NCBI RefSeq assembly: GCF_001191005.1
Contig: NZ_CP012201.1
Span: forward strand, 248,001-312,000
DNA length: 64,000 bases
Reading direction: 5' to 3'
DNA from: Massilia sp. NR 4-1
Lineage (GTDB): Bacteria > Pseudomonadota > Gammaproteobacteria > Burkholderiales > Burkholderiaceae_D
Position 1 is the stretch's first letter; each line of letters starts with the position of its first letter. Positions 15,001 through 21,057 of the stretch are shown here, one piece after another. Below the pieces are notes generated by a model, which saw only the letters and a list, made by a program, of their open reading frames with translations, ran no database searches and was not told the origin of the DNA. Made by a program: the position numbers and the translations under genes.

Positions 15001-18000
15001 AACGCGGCGGCGAGCAGCCTGCTGAAAAACATCATGGCCGCTGCCAGTCTGTCAAACCAATCCCAGAGTGCATCCGCTGCACTGGATAGTGCAAAGAACG
15101 AGGTGCAAAACGCACAGACAGCGGAAGCCACTAAACGCGACCAGGCAGAGGTCACCAGAATCGCCGCCGAGGTTGCGACCCAGGCAGCCTTGGCTGCCGC
15201 TGCGACCGTTACGTCCGTAGCCGCGACCGCGCGAGCTGCGTTGGCCGCAGATCAAGCCAAGACTGCGGCAGACAAAGCCAAGGGCGCAGCGGATCTGGCC
15301 AACAAACTGGCGCTGGATCAAACCAGCAGCGAGGCAGCAGCCAAGGCCGATGCCGACGCCGTGGTGGCCGCTGCCGCCGCGCTGGTGGCGTCCAACGTCG
15401 CCGCCGATGCAGCGTTGCGCAATAAGGTGCTGGCCGACGCTTCCATCAAGGCCGGCAAGTTGGCCAAGGAGGCGATCGAAGCGGCCAAGCTGGCATCCAG
15501 CTCCGAAGCCGCAGCCGCCGAGGCGGTGGTGGCCGTCGCGCAGGCTGCGAAATCCAGCCAGCAAGCGGCCGAACTGGCTTCTGTCGCCGCAGCGCGCACG
15601 CTGGCTTCGGCCAGCGGCATCAACGCGTCCGGCGCCCAGGCCAAAGAACTCGCCACCGCCATGGCCAATGCGGCGGCCGCAGGCAGGGCCGCCGCCGCCG
15701 AAGTGGCGAAATCCGCCTTGGCCTGGGCGGATGCGCCGGTGGGGCAGCAGCGCCGCGCCGCCGTGGCCAAGCTGTATCTGGCCTTGCTGGGCCGCGCGCC
15801 CGACCAGGATGGCTTCAACAGCGGCGCCGCCAGCCTGAAGGCCGGTTACGCCTTGGCCGATCTGGCGAACTGGATGCTGGCGGCGCAGGAAACGCAAAAA
15901 ATCTACCCGCCTGGCATGAGCAGCGAAGCCTTTATCACCACGCTGTTCAACAATCTGCAGGGCATGGCGCCGGATGCGGCGACCTTGAAGAAGTGGCAGG
16001 ACAAGGCCACTACGCTGAACCGTGGCCAACTGGTGGCGGGCATTGTCGAGGAAGCCAGCGGCTTGAGTGGCGTCAAGCTCGATCAGGTACAAGCGCTGGC
16101 AAACCTGCAAAGCAAGGTAGCCGAATCGCTGAAACAGGCAAGCGCCACTTTGGCCGCGGCGCTCACGCCGGAGAAGGTGCTGGACGCAACGGCCAAGGCG
16201 ATTAAGGAGGCATCCGACAAGGCGACGAAGGAAGCCGAGCAGGCCGATGCGACAGCGGCAGCCCTGGCGGCCGCAACGCCGTATGCCAAGCATGCCCGTC
16301 CTTTGACCGAGCTGTATCTGGCGGTGCTGGGCCGTGGCCCGAGCGCCGATGAATTCTATGGCGATATGGGCAAGCTCCGCGCCGGCGGCACGCTGGTCGA
16401 CATCGCCGACAGGCTGCTGGGCACGGAGCAGGGCGTGGCGCGCTTCCCGAGCGAAGCCAAGGCCTTTGTCCACAGCGTTTATCTGAAAGTGCTGGGGCGC
16501 GAACCGGATGATGGCGGCGCGAAGTCCTGGCTCCAGGACATGGTGCAGGGCGGAAAGTCCCGCGCCCAGACCCTGGTCGGCATGCTCGACGGCGTGAAAA
16601 ACTATTCGGGTCCGAATGCCGTCTGGCTCGGCGCGCAGCACCGCTTCCAGAACCGCGTCAGCACCGCGCTGGCGGCGTTGGCGGAAGATGCGAGCAAAGG
16701 CTTGCCGGCCGCGCGCGCGGCGATGGAGCTGGCCGAGCGCGCAGCGAAGGCGGCCGAGTTCGTCGGCGCCGGCCGCTATTCCGACCCGGCCAGTAGCGTG
16801 CTGACACCGGCCCTGAAAGGCAAGGTGGCGGATGGGATGGTGGAGGCGACTCCGGTAACGTACCAGGAGAGCGACCGCTGGGGCAATGTGATTTCCGTCA
16901 GCGACGCGCGCAACCGCAACTGGAAAACCGAGTACAGCTACAACGCCGCGAACCAGCTGGTGAGCACGACCATGGCCGAGGCCGAGGACCGCAACACCGG
17001 CAACAAGGTGCGGGCCGTGGCGCGCAATGCCTACGACAAGCTGGGCCGTCTGTACGCGGCCACCGATGCCAAGGGCAACGTCAACATTACCGGCTATGAC
17101 GCCAACAGCAATGCGATTGTCGAAATCCATGCCGACGGCGGCGTGGTGCGGAAAGGCTATGACGTGTTCGGCAACCGCATCGCGCTGGAGCAGGATCGCG
17201 GCATCAACTACGACGGCACGGTCCTGGGTAAGGTCCAGTCGGAGTATCGCTACGACAGGCTGGGCCAGTTGCTTAGCAGTACCTCGGCGGAAGTCGATGT
17301 GTACGACACGCAGGAAGCCAGCAGGACCGATGGCGGGATGATGGCGCGCAAGCCGGTAAAGCTGGCGCTGACTGAAAAGTATTCCTATGACGAGCTCGGC
17401 CGGCGGGTTAGCGTGACCAATGCGCTGGGTAAAACCTCCTATACAGGCTACGACCTAGCCGGCAATGTGATTTGGCAGGAAGACGCCATGGGTGGCCTTG
17501 TCCTCAGCAAGTACGACAACTTCAAGCATAAGGTGGAACAGCTTGACTCGAACCAGGGCAAGATGACCTGGACGGTCGATGCTTACGGCAAGGTCAGCTC
17601 GCATGTCGATTTGGGCAAGGTGGAGACCACCTACCTGTACAACGAGATGGGTCAGCTCAGCAGCCAATCGGTTGGGACCGCAACGCGCCGGACGGCCGAG
17701 GGTATTGAAACCCGCCATAGCGACGTCACTATCGAAGGGCGGACGCGGGCGTATGAGTACAAAAATGGTTTGCTGGTCAAGGTCAAGGAAACCACGCCGA
17801 CGGGAGACCTTGTCAGCGTAACCACCTATGACTACAACCTCGCCGGTCAGCGCTCCCGCGAAAAAACCGTGATGAAGGACGGCCTGGTCGCGCAGGATAA
17901 CTTCATTGAGTACGACAGCGCCGGCCGTATGCTCCGCGTGGCGGACAACCATTTTGAAGCGGGCTTCTACTACGATGTGAACGGCAATCGCAGCCTGGTC

Positions 18001-21000
18001 AAGTCGCGCTATATCAATGGCAAGGACGTTGAAAATACTGTCGAAGCCTATAACGAGTTCGACAAAATGAATCGCGAGGTGATCGCCAATGGCGAGTGGG
18101 ATGCCGCCAGCGGTAAGGTGATCGCCGGGAAAAACGGCCATGAGATTTCCTATGACCAAACGGGCTTGCGCATCAAAGACAGCTATATGTACAAGCCGGA
18201 GGGCAAAGACTACGTCCTGCCGACCACCGAGTTGTTCGATTACGACGCGATTGGCCGCCTGTCGCAGGTAACGCGCGACGGCGTGGTTACGGATCTGCGG
18301 TACTACGATGGCGCGGGCAGGGTGGTGCGCAGCGGCGTCGGAAACTATGCCGACGAGGGGCGCCTGCGCGACTTCGGTGTAGCGGTAGAATCCCGCACCT
18401 ATGCCTATGACGATGCCGGTCATATCACGCGCCTGAAAACCAGAAATAATATTTACAACCAGAACAGCGACAATTACAAGGACGATATTTACTACGGCCC
18501 AGTCCGGGAACGCACCGGCGGCTACGACAAGGCAGGGAACCTGAGCATGTACAACGTGGTTCCGCAAAGCGGGAAAAACCACCTGATCGTACGCAATGCT
18601 TATCTCGGCTTCGACAGCTATAAGAGCCTGACGGTCAATGCCGTGCGGGGCGGTAATAGCGAAACCACCACCTATGAATATGACGCGTTTGGCAATGTCT
18701 TGCGTGTGAGCGATAGCGGCAATAAGGCTCTCACGCGCGACTTCATCAATGACGTCAACGGCCATATGCTGCGCAAGCAGCAGGGCAATGTGACGACACG
18801 CGCCTTCATCGTGAATGGGGAATTGCTCGGCGAAAGCAATGACGAGCTGAATCCCGATGGCCTGGCCAATATGTACGACTCGGCCAACTCGCCGGCCAAT
18901 ACGGCCTCGCCATCGGTCTATAACGTGCAGAAGGGCGATACCCTGTACTCGATCGCCAAAGCCGTTTGGGGCGACAGCAAGCTGTGGTATCTGATTGCGG
19001 ACGCCAACAGCCGCAGTGGGCCGCAGGTGGCGGAAGGGGATCAACTGATCATTCCTCCGCGGGCGAATACGATCCACAACGATCACTCCACGTTCAAGCC
19101 ATACAACTACGCGGAAAATATTGGCGACACGATGCCAACGCTGCCGCCTCCACCCAAAGGGGGAGCGTGTGGTGGCATGGGCGGCGTCATTGTCATGATT
19201 GTCGTGGTCGTGGTTGCCATAGTAACGCAACAATACTATCTGGCGAATGCGGGAACCGCAGCAGGTGCCGGTGCTGGCGCCGCAGCGGGTGCTGGAGCCA
19301 CAGCAGGCGCTGGTGCCACGGCAACCGGAGCTGCGGCAGGTGCTGCTGGAGCCGGAGCGGCCGGAGCCGTTGGTGCGGGAACGGTCAGCCTAGGCACAAC
19401 CATTGCCGCTGGAGCAGTCGGTGGTGCTGCCGGCTCAATTGCCGGTCAGGCCGTTGGAAATATACTCGGCATTCAACATGGTTTCAGCTGGAAGCAAGTT
19501 GCAATGGGTGCTCTGGGGGGAGCACTAAGTGCAGGCTTGGGTCAGACAGGATTAAGCAACTGGCAACGAGCTATGATCGGCAATGCCATCACTCAAGGAG
19601 TGGGCGTTGCCACGGGTCTGCAGGAGAGCTTCAATTGGCGTGGTGTCGTAGCCTCGGCAGCAGGAGGTTACTTAAGCGAAGGAATCAACGATGTTAGCCA
19701 ATCTGTGGGTAACTGGTTTGGCGATATGAGCGCGTCTGCTGATATTGCGCGCATCGCCGCGGATACAACCCAAGGTATTCTTAGCGGTTCAGTTCAGAGT
19801 GTGGTGTCGAACGGGAAGCTTAATTTCAAGCGGGTAGCGGCAGATGCGTTTGGTAATGCGCTGGGCAACAGCTTGGCAGCGCTGATGATTGGTGTCAGCA
19901 CAAGCCAATCCAAAACCACCATTGGTGGACGAAGCGAACATGGTATGGGGTGGCGCACGACTGGCGGCGGCTTCAATCTTGGAGGCGTCCGGACGGGTAG
20001 CGGACCCACCTTTGACGGAGATGACCCTGATGTCGGCGGAGGTCAGTCGCCAAATAGTGAAAACTCCCCGCACGGTTCGGCATCGCCAGCAGATCCATCA
20101 CCTGATAGTGTGCCATTGGTTGCTTACCCAGGTGGACTTGGCCGACAAGATCAAGGACTAGATCGCCAGACGACTCCTAATTATGCTGATGGAACGATAG
20201 TGCCGATCGTTACCCGAACGACAAATCGTATGTGGGCACTGGGTCAAATGCAGTTGGAAGAAAGCCGACAAGCCGGGGTGCATGAGCCAGCCGAAATTCT
20301 TCGCCAAGCGAACGACCTGGCCTGGGCTCCTAAAGGCACCGCCTATAATGGCGAGAACGTCTGGACAACGCTTGGACTCATTGAAGCGACGAGCAAACGG
20401 AGCGACGTAAACGACGCAATGAAAGCGCAGTTGACATCCGCCTGGCGGGATGTCTACCAGCGTGGGCACACCGAGCAAGTTCTCGGCATGCCAAACAATA
20501 TTCGAAATTTCCCTGCGCAGTACAAAGAGGATGCGCTGGGGGCATTTGGCGGCGCGAACATGCGAGTGCCTAGTGCACGAGTCGCTAACGTTCTCCCAAC
20601 TACGGGGAGCCGGTTTGTGCCGTTCGACTGGAGGAACTCAGGTGATGGACCGAAGAACTCCGCCAATGGGCAGCAATTAAAGAACGACTACCGTGGTCTA
20701 GACGCTGGTTTGCCAGATATTAGCAGGCCTGAGCGCTTGTACGGACTCTCAATGAAGGAAGTTATTTCGAGATTTGAAACTGATGGTTATAACACTCGAA
20801 ATGTTCAGACTAGAAAGAAGTCTGTATCCGAGGTCTACGCGATTGATGACCATCCAGATATTGCGAAGATTCAACGTACCGAAAATGGTTCTGCCCATGG
20901 TGGCCTATATTACAAATATACATTGCATAGCGGAGAAGAATACAAGGTAATCGACCCACTGAAATACGGCAGTCCAGGGAGCCTTAAGCCGGGCAAGCAC

Positions 21001-21057
21001 TTCGCACCAAATGGACAGGAGCTATACTGGAACAAAGGATGGGAACCCGTTAGATGA
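1..21057 (+). CDS. Giant YD-repeat (Rhs-like) polymorphic toxin protein A, 5' end outside window
   Basis: The frame is open from base 1, and the first 51 bases match the other giant gene at 40541-40491. By that comparison about 151 N-terminal codons lie outside the window; 7018 residues are visible. Layout by nucleotide: YD repeats from 1 to about 7080, interrupted by a beta-sandwich-like insert (about 985-1560); a lone DUF4214-type unit (about 7150-7530); more YD repeats to 8330; a fibronectin-like stretch (about 8700-8940); an array of about 12 DUF4214 units with Ala-rich linkers (8950-16780); YD repeats (16860-18840); LysM (18916-19071); a valine/isoleucine-rich hydrophobic run and Gly/Ala-rich segment (19180-19500); and a unique tip from about 19870. 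I see no DPxGRF-type core-closing motif of classical Rhs proteins. The tip carries a basic, HGGxYYK-containing domain. The stop overlaps the next gene by ATGA, which fits toxin followed by immunity. The YD and LysM calls are secure. The toxin role and export route are inferred. Confidence 0.9.
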   Translation, partial: GSTRVTEIYDANNGGRLISSRDLDGNSLNYAYNANGLLSQIDDSSGGSTLLKYSGNNLGEIETRFTNAAGTVVAQTRVRYEYDSANRLSRVSTDLTPEDGSIADGKTVWTRYSYDGDSKRVALVEQHDGAQLAIKYQQIGANWVVAQTSDEAGRSTSYVYDQTKKTAQANDSTGLSRSFTFDVSGQLKALSQTDTVNGGSNTDGFEYDASGNITSATDANGNKTVYRYDFNGNCIYERDAQGNVIERSFGGLNELQTETKYVQPDPDAAGPAMAGEAQTTRYVYDGKNHLRFIVSPENRVTEMRYDARGQRTSTITHAAPLSLTLPMTAYDFSNGLAGLNAKPGPGNLVASNGAIKFTAINQPVVDYFGIYFGAKPVGTNFRFEATMPTKPLPLDTTLGIGLTGGSWNTPSARRLSMAFNGHGLVVNSWIGSSPAGKVLGPIKPGATYVVEIETEQSGMAILYVYEKGSERASGYSWRNQFAPGSQLAFNGESSVGPNIPAGNDASILLDNLSMTRSPQEADLVTWANGLSSDLKKQAVRTDFAYDQRGLLASSTSYAKLDATGNGVVDGSQSALRYVYDQSGQLLQSFDAKGAILTWSVYDGAGQVRVRRDLTPVAINTIYNDVPTLRAVGGTMRLTTQSTTTYPGVLYGILRQVISTYDTSGKLLSTLEAGAGETLYSYDQAGRLRMVQAPNGTRSYQFHDNLGRKYAEIDGDGSLVEYRHNAEGQVTQLIRYANRVDIDQLLAKAAPRLLDALRRSDLPLTPGAQDEIEYRSYDLAGRLVKTTDGAGYVTENRYDGQSRLIATIRYAQLDANPSSADRTTRLFYSVDGKLAATLDADGYLSENRYNVAGQLVETVRYSVPTAVALRTAGTLADLRPQSDAGALREYQLYDGKNQLVGSISADGHLTELVYDGNGLLTSKTRYATVVSYTAGASVDSLRPANGERQSVTYEYNARRQLVKEIAADGTVTDYNVSIVGNRTATTVATGTEDERSVRQKFNVHGLVVAELSAEGAERLKQTSTSEQVDAVWASYGKQYTYNVADQRTSMTDANGNRTLYYYDRDGRLSHTINAAGEVEARTYSAQNRLERSTTYAARIDSARLQALSGGNEAEILALVAGLASAGDAVVSYAYDKRGLLISQTDAEGFVTRLHYDAFGQLDSRATQIKDGRTVTDTLAYDRRGQLTDTISDAGGANLSVHTDYDAFGRPEKRRDANGNVTSYGYDKLGRQVSVQLPLGPATTVTYDAFDRVLTQTDANGKTTRTEYNTQQRTITLTTPEGVQKVVRNNRYGQQVELTDGNGNTTIFKYNRDGKLETTVNALKEEVKNAYDQAGRLWQSTDANGTVTEFTYDAANRILSKTVDPSGLKLSTKYSYDALGQVQTVTDPRGIVTRNVYDKKGQLKSVIVDDSDSKLESKFEYDGRGKTLSVTDPAGRVTIYEYDNLGRRTAEVVDPKSRNPQGLDLRTEYEYDGSGNVIARKDANQSLSRFAFDANNRLRGSIDPAGAVTLNEYDAAGRLTKTSRIAQALDLEKELRSMPQPRNTASDTAALLARVSPDASRDNVQWNIYNADGQVEYVVDGAGKVSKLEYDKNGNVTGRTGYAEKISVAGLGTAPGKDKLPALKTSGNDQRQRIVYDAANRVVATVTAQHQLVDDIQEWAVVSYAYDGNGNLVEQRSYSRAINSNVMPAKEAVLFFVSGEPSQGYGDSVKRYGYDHANRQILSATALGVDGQGTPQWAVTQQQFDESGNLLQRTEYRNAVSEAGLPAKPGAEALRNWISGVASDDSDRITRYAYDGAGRQIAQIDAEGAVTRQEFDRSGQVTLRTQYAVALKALKRDERAIDMLGRLQANAAADRSERREFDKAGRTRFVLDAAGYIKEWRYDALGRVLSTHAYLAPAKDGGKIEKAAAARGNEARVNRFSYDAQGNVLSSTDSIGAIETFSYDALGNKKTYTNKLGNTWEYGYDAAGRLTEEVGPPVTVHDNGMVEAGDWMKPRTGQVMRLKTLMEYDALGNLTKRTEAAGAAGQERSTRYEYDAAGHQVKTIRSGWRVYDAGADSGLSQNGFGGRTESDSGDLVTTVTYDIFGRAVRNVDALGNVSEKAYDNLGRVILERDAENHVTWYGRDAFGDVSRLTRYSQALSTSLLGPWTAQSQKKALLAQLNALASTEDRSIYNSYDKLGRVTRTVEPQVFVYDPNSIGADQKYLAARATTTAYDAFGGAKEKKVFGVDGAGKQLSRATETRYAFDQRGTLVSEWTLTGEAGPEQGYVTLMEYDYAGNLARKVEYSDKISNWNAASGMPPQVQGKDRETRFAYDREGRKIEEIRANAEYAVGQGNTTVRGEISTKYGYDAVGNLVTTIDAYGNASHSYYDSLGHVTATVGPNAQARTQVTALFLAVLRRAPSARELSDWIQELAKENGPLKMAKALLECEEGRRNYPAGQDNNGFLTTLYQSTQNRAPDAGGLQYWADVMASQNASKERIVLDIVRAVTDYNGSDPLAYGSRRWFNVQIETVLRATMPAQDVDQYGRRAPLTELRLDAFGNVTQRIEYSNGALFANAAGYAALAQNLAADRITTTSYDAGGHAVQVVNAEGRSSFASYDKLGRIAKQWSHVTQRNTWAPNNTLNKTSFLVFGYDKLGRAVSTKEPSTTDGILERSSAYNAFGELTRRHVGGVLVEYNDYDQAGRLWRTNAGDGVSRVMLHDNAGNVTAELRSATLKLINEAYRDAQQVDGLPGLVRNETRYDVLGHVTAQIRSAQQIGSNVPSSLTESNIGVLVTGRTTYTQQEVQNPENPGNGEGPTFRWTGQNSVQLDLRGLAKLGSGDVKIEVSYGTKAVSAAESGNNAGRPASDHSYTQIFNAAQADAGPLLSWNSPGEPLDELKHIRVWKKDLSGRWSLLIDHNSAGPAGHALLVAAPADPGIKVALQYRLRGRAEWIRAAGLTNFGDTLRLDTSLLADGEYEYQVLQSGLDGGQEVVRESGTWNVSDIKARRDVTQLYVALFNRAPDAGGLQFWANAVRGGGVTPLHIATQMLEGEEGKASFPPGDSNAAFISRIYKNIFGAEMPAARAASLEGQLASRGRAQLVVDLMTEVMSDYRPGTQAVRQLFADKVEVGLAYGFKLKGSNVRSAAELLGKVAASGKDAVLAEAAVTAAREEAQRRIASLYVAIFNRAPDKGGLEFWVNDIQRGIELTTIVSGMLSGAEGQKMFAEAASGEPFLQKLYQNLLGRAPNADELKTGLGLLANNSREATALALVDLIGSYRGSDPQALAAQRMLTNKVVVGLAYAVDMQGTEPDVATALLAGVQAEATADAAARAAKTAADLMLKQAQLKQATAKAAAEAAAAADAALPMEKKRELIARLYVALLNRAPDSDGLAKWSKALASELSAGGASDKLLGVVADSLLQSDEGRALFAAGLSPEQFLRQLYQQAFNRKADEGGLKFWLDVLAANPKMSRGEWAANVIAGLVRERQPAGEVLDSQRLFNNKVALGLSYALSMGGNDKEAARQINALVTADDITAASAAADAAILAAVSKAARESAADTAAAADRAAADTAAGIALLQAARDRTRASDAVAASPLIDNLLKYTRLYVALFKRAPSFKEVNEASIELDGGQKLEKLVEKMLALPELQTLYASSLSDEAFVRSVYANAMGRSGASAEGMDFWVRDLQVNKNSRAAVTSGIIDGLIRGDWALDSEMAARADLLERSAKALQSAIAEGDAAVAQARANADTTSIEAKRAKDIAAEASRKAAALTGTVNLSAAEQRLSLIRVYVAVLQRPPTLAELSHQLSQLASGVRLENIAQALLDSPAGRERFAPNLSAADFISTFYTKVLGRTPDEGGGKYWIDSMLNDGEIKGKTVTRLIEAVVGNTKEHDGAMLSQKLFDQAVLDAANAVAASAAEAARQASGGKVDADKASQDAAKAAEDAGKAAQAAREQAVRAAKARDEASNAATTRQLKVLRLALAMLGREPTLAEFNNWLAQASEKSLPALAAELGKLAEWKQQYDGLGTAALIQKFFKLVLGRDPDTGGFQYWMGRAGGLNTFELVCEMIDGLIIGTRPEEEVTDPQRLEEIKLLLESQRLFNDRVSKAASTLSAAAAVAAHQASEDAVKAAGEATQAKKALTEAETMSANALKAAAAAASALKALLTAPAQATLGVVRLAVAMLGREPTGAELQAWLATYAKNGQLLDVALAMEQSATWKQGYGSLDNSSFLDAFYLKVENRNPDEGGKKYWMERLRADSRSKVVYDIVDEMVSKSSADPLVIDSKKFFNDNVDAAMRRITAAANLAATSAVEAKQAAADHLSRMLRDVTLAEQTLKEAQAKSTQAVNNVESLIKTSANDRLQIVQLYALIYQRVPTSEELSQGMKDLSASTVEQVADKMLKSAEGLNKYSDTLSRKDFIAKVYEVAFGRSAEMDGSGGINWWLQTWGSNSNGYMLVHIVEGGSSHRVGKMGLALSDQSYLFSKVQAYMDQVERNAAAAVDAAKGNLDKAVLESGKKNQELADAKKASQTAKVEYENLDSVGASAAREVARVTSAQSGNATAMLRLRLARLYVGAHNRYGSNGIDLGGFESWVVSLARHSPAELERQLVITAGDFLNTANSWWGLYPASLTPEQFVTRFYNNVFGQNPDPANLEKWARVVATPGQGRAYAAKNIIDAVVAYGEAAGERDEAQAQSRQLFEGRVMAELDNLAKKAEENQATKNRELSNANLAVSTYRGVDEALAKIRKAYADESTYSAEVGKSQKGFNLAVKLDGASYETKFKLTQLYVALLGRAPELGVVDEGLAYTSNMALFANQILSNESGEADRYLGSGLSNDAFVDRLYALALGHEDSGSWGKDELRKDNGNRGLLVEKVLLAARTQGKEEPFMNRVRAALSKLTDEATAAKQLYSAAENGRVSALNDYTKASAENERASKELDQRKEAARIAASQVEAANNAVPAIRAGLAIAKANLAAAEARSQAAAKMKTWDGYKKAEDATQKIYDKALLAEQGLRNAVETATQAISANAAASSLLKNIMAAASLSNQSQSASAALDSAKNEVQNAQTAEATKRDQAEVTRIAAEVATQAALAAAATVTSVAATARAALAADQAKTAADKAKGAADLANKLALDQTSSEAAAKADADAVVAAAAALVASNVAADAALRNKVLADASIKAGKLAKEAIEAAKLASSSEAAAAEAVVAVAQAAKSSQQAAELASVAAARTLASASGINASGAQAKELATAMANAAAAGRAAAAEVAKSALAWADAPVGQQRRAAVAKLYLALLGRAPDQDGFNSGAASLKAGYALADLANWMLAAQETQKIYPPGMSSEAFITTLFNNLQGMAPDAATLKKWQDKATTLNRGQLVAGIVEEASGLSGVKLDQVQALANLQSKVAESLKQASATLAAALTPEKVLDATAKAIKEASDKATKEAEQADATAAALAAATPYAKHARPLTELYLAVLGRGPSADEFYGDMGKLRAGGTLVDIADRLLGTEQGVARFPSEAKAFVHSVYLKVLGREPDDGGAKSWLQDMVQGGKSRAQTLVGMLDGVKNYSGPNAVWLGAQHRFQNRVSTALAALAEDASKGLPAARAAMELAERAAKAAEFVGAGRYSDPASSVLTPALKGKVADGMVEATPVTYQESDRWGNVISVSDARNRNWKTEYSYNAANQLVSTTMAEAEDRNTGNKVRAVARNAYDKLGRLYAATDAKGNVNITGYDANSNAIVEIHADGGVVRKGYDVFGNRIALEQDRGINYDGTVLGKVQSEYRYDRLGQLLSSTSAEVDVYDTQEASRTDGGMMARKPVKLALTEKYSYDELGRRVSVTNALGKTSYTGYDLAGNVIWQEDAMGGLVLSKYDNFKHKVEQLDSNQGKMTWTVDAYGKVSSHVDLGKVETTYLYNEMGQLSSQSVGTATRRTAEGIETRHSDVTIEGRTRAYEYKNGLLVKVKETTPTGDLVSVTTYDYNLAGQRSREKTVMKDGLVAQDNFIEYDSAGRMLRVADNHFEAGFYYDVNGNRSLVKSRYINGKDVENTVEAYNEFDKMNREVIANGEWDAASGKVIAGKNGHEISYDQTGLRIKDSYMYKPEGKDYVLPTTELFDYDAIGRLSQVTRDGVVTDLRYYDGAGRVVRSGVGNYADEGRLRDFGVAVESRTYAYDDAGHITRLKTRNNIYNQNSDNYKDDIYYGPVRERTGGYDKAGNLSMYNVVPQSGKNHLIVRNAYLGFDSYKSLTVNAVRGGNSETTTYEYDAFGNVLRVSDSGNKALTRDFINDVNGHMLRKQQGNVTTRAFIVNGELLGESNDELNPDGLANMYDSANSPANTASPSVYNVQKGDTLYSIAKAVWGDSKLWYLIADANSRSGPQVAEGDQLIIPPRANTIHNDHSTFKPYNYAENIGDTMPTLPPPPKGGACGGMGGVIVMIVVVVVAIVTQQYYLANAGTAAGAGAGAAAGAGATAGAGATATGAAAGAAGAGAAGAVGAGTVSLGTTIAAGAVGGAAGSIAGQAVGNILGIQHGFSWKQVAMGALGGALSAGLGQTGLSNWQRAMIGNAITQGVGVATGLQESFNWRGVVASAAGGYLSEGINDVSQSVGNWFGDMSASADIARIAADTTQGILSGSVQSVVSNGKLNFKRVAADAFGNALGNSLAALMIGVSTSQSKTTIGGRSEHGMGWRTTGGGFNLGGVRTGSGPTFDGDDPDVGGGQSPNSENSPHGSASPADPSPDSVPLVAYPGGLGRQDQGLDRQTTPNYADGTIVPIVTRTTNRMWALGQMQLEESRQAGVHEPAEILRQANDLAWAPKGTAYNGENVWTTLGLIEATSKRSDVNDAMKAQLTSAWRDVYQRGHTEQVLGMPNNIRNFPAQYKEDALGAFGGANMRVPSARVANVLPTTGSRFVPFDWRNSGDGPKNSANGQQLKNDYRGLDAGLPDISRPERLYGLSMKEVISRFETDGYNTRNVQTRKKSVSEVYAIDDHPDIAKIQRTENGSAHGGLYYKYTLHSGEEYKVIDPLKYGSPGSLKPGKHFAPNGQELYWNKGWEPVR
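8950..16780 (+). repeat. Array of about 12 DUF4214-type repeats with Ala-rich linkers in giant protein A
   Basis: Each unit begins with a helix of the form LYVALxxRAPD followed by a GLxFW-like half. A second half has FxxxLYxxxxGRxPDxxGxxxW, and a third element begins with a conserved LF or RLF. Units start near 8956, 9460, 10050, 10730, 11280, 11850, 12450, 13010, 13615, 14270, 15760 and 16300. A thirteenth unit sits alone at about 7150. Linkers of repeated Ala-Ala-Asp/Glu/Lys between units look like coiled coil, the longest at about 14600-15720. Units near 11850 and 12450 are the most alike, suggesting recent duplication. Units near 13000-14900 are strongly diverged and use more AT-rich codons. 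Confidence 0.8.
19870..21054 (+). other. Variable C-terminal tip of giant protein A (candidate toxin, basic)
   Basis: Similarity to the other giant protein ends just after the shared word DAFGNALG (19843-19866). The tip then has a Gly/Pro/Ser-rich spacer and a folded-looking stretch. The last 120 or so codons (about 20692-21054) form a Lys/Arg-rich segment with the pattern HGGxYYKYTL followed by YKVID. That pattern resembles the histidine-glycine plus YYK signature of some BECR-fold ribonuclease toxins, but the similarity is weak and I do not name a family. GC content falls relative to the shell, as is usual for exchanged toxin tips. Confidence 0.5.

Noticed and set aside
19180..19500. The Gly/Ala-rich segment of giant protein A as a separate membrane protein
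   Set aside because: It is in frame with LysM before it and the tip after it, and the paralogue has a matching hydrophobic segment at the same place.
1..21057. The periodic YD-repeat DNA as a candidate CRISPR or tandem DNA repeat
   Set aside because: The periodicity is at the protein level (YD motifs about every 20 residues) with variable DNA; there are no constant short repeats with unique spacers.
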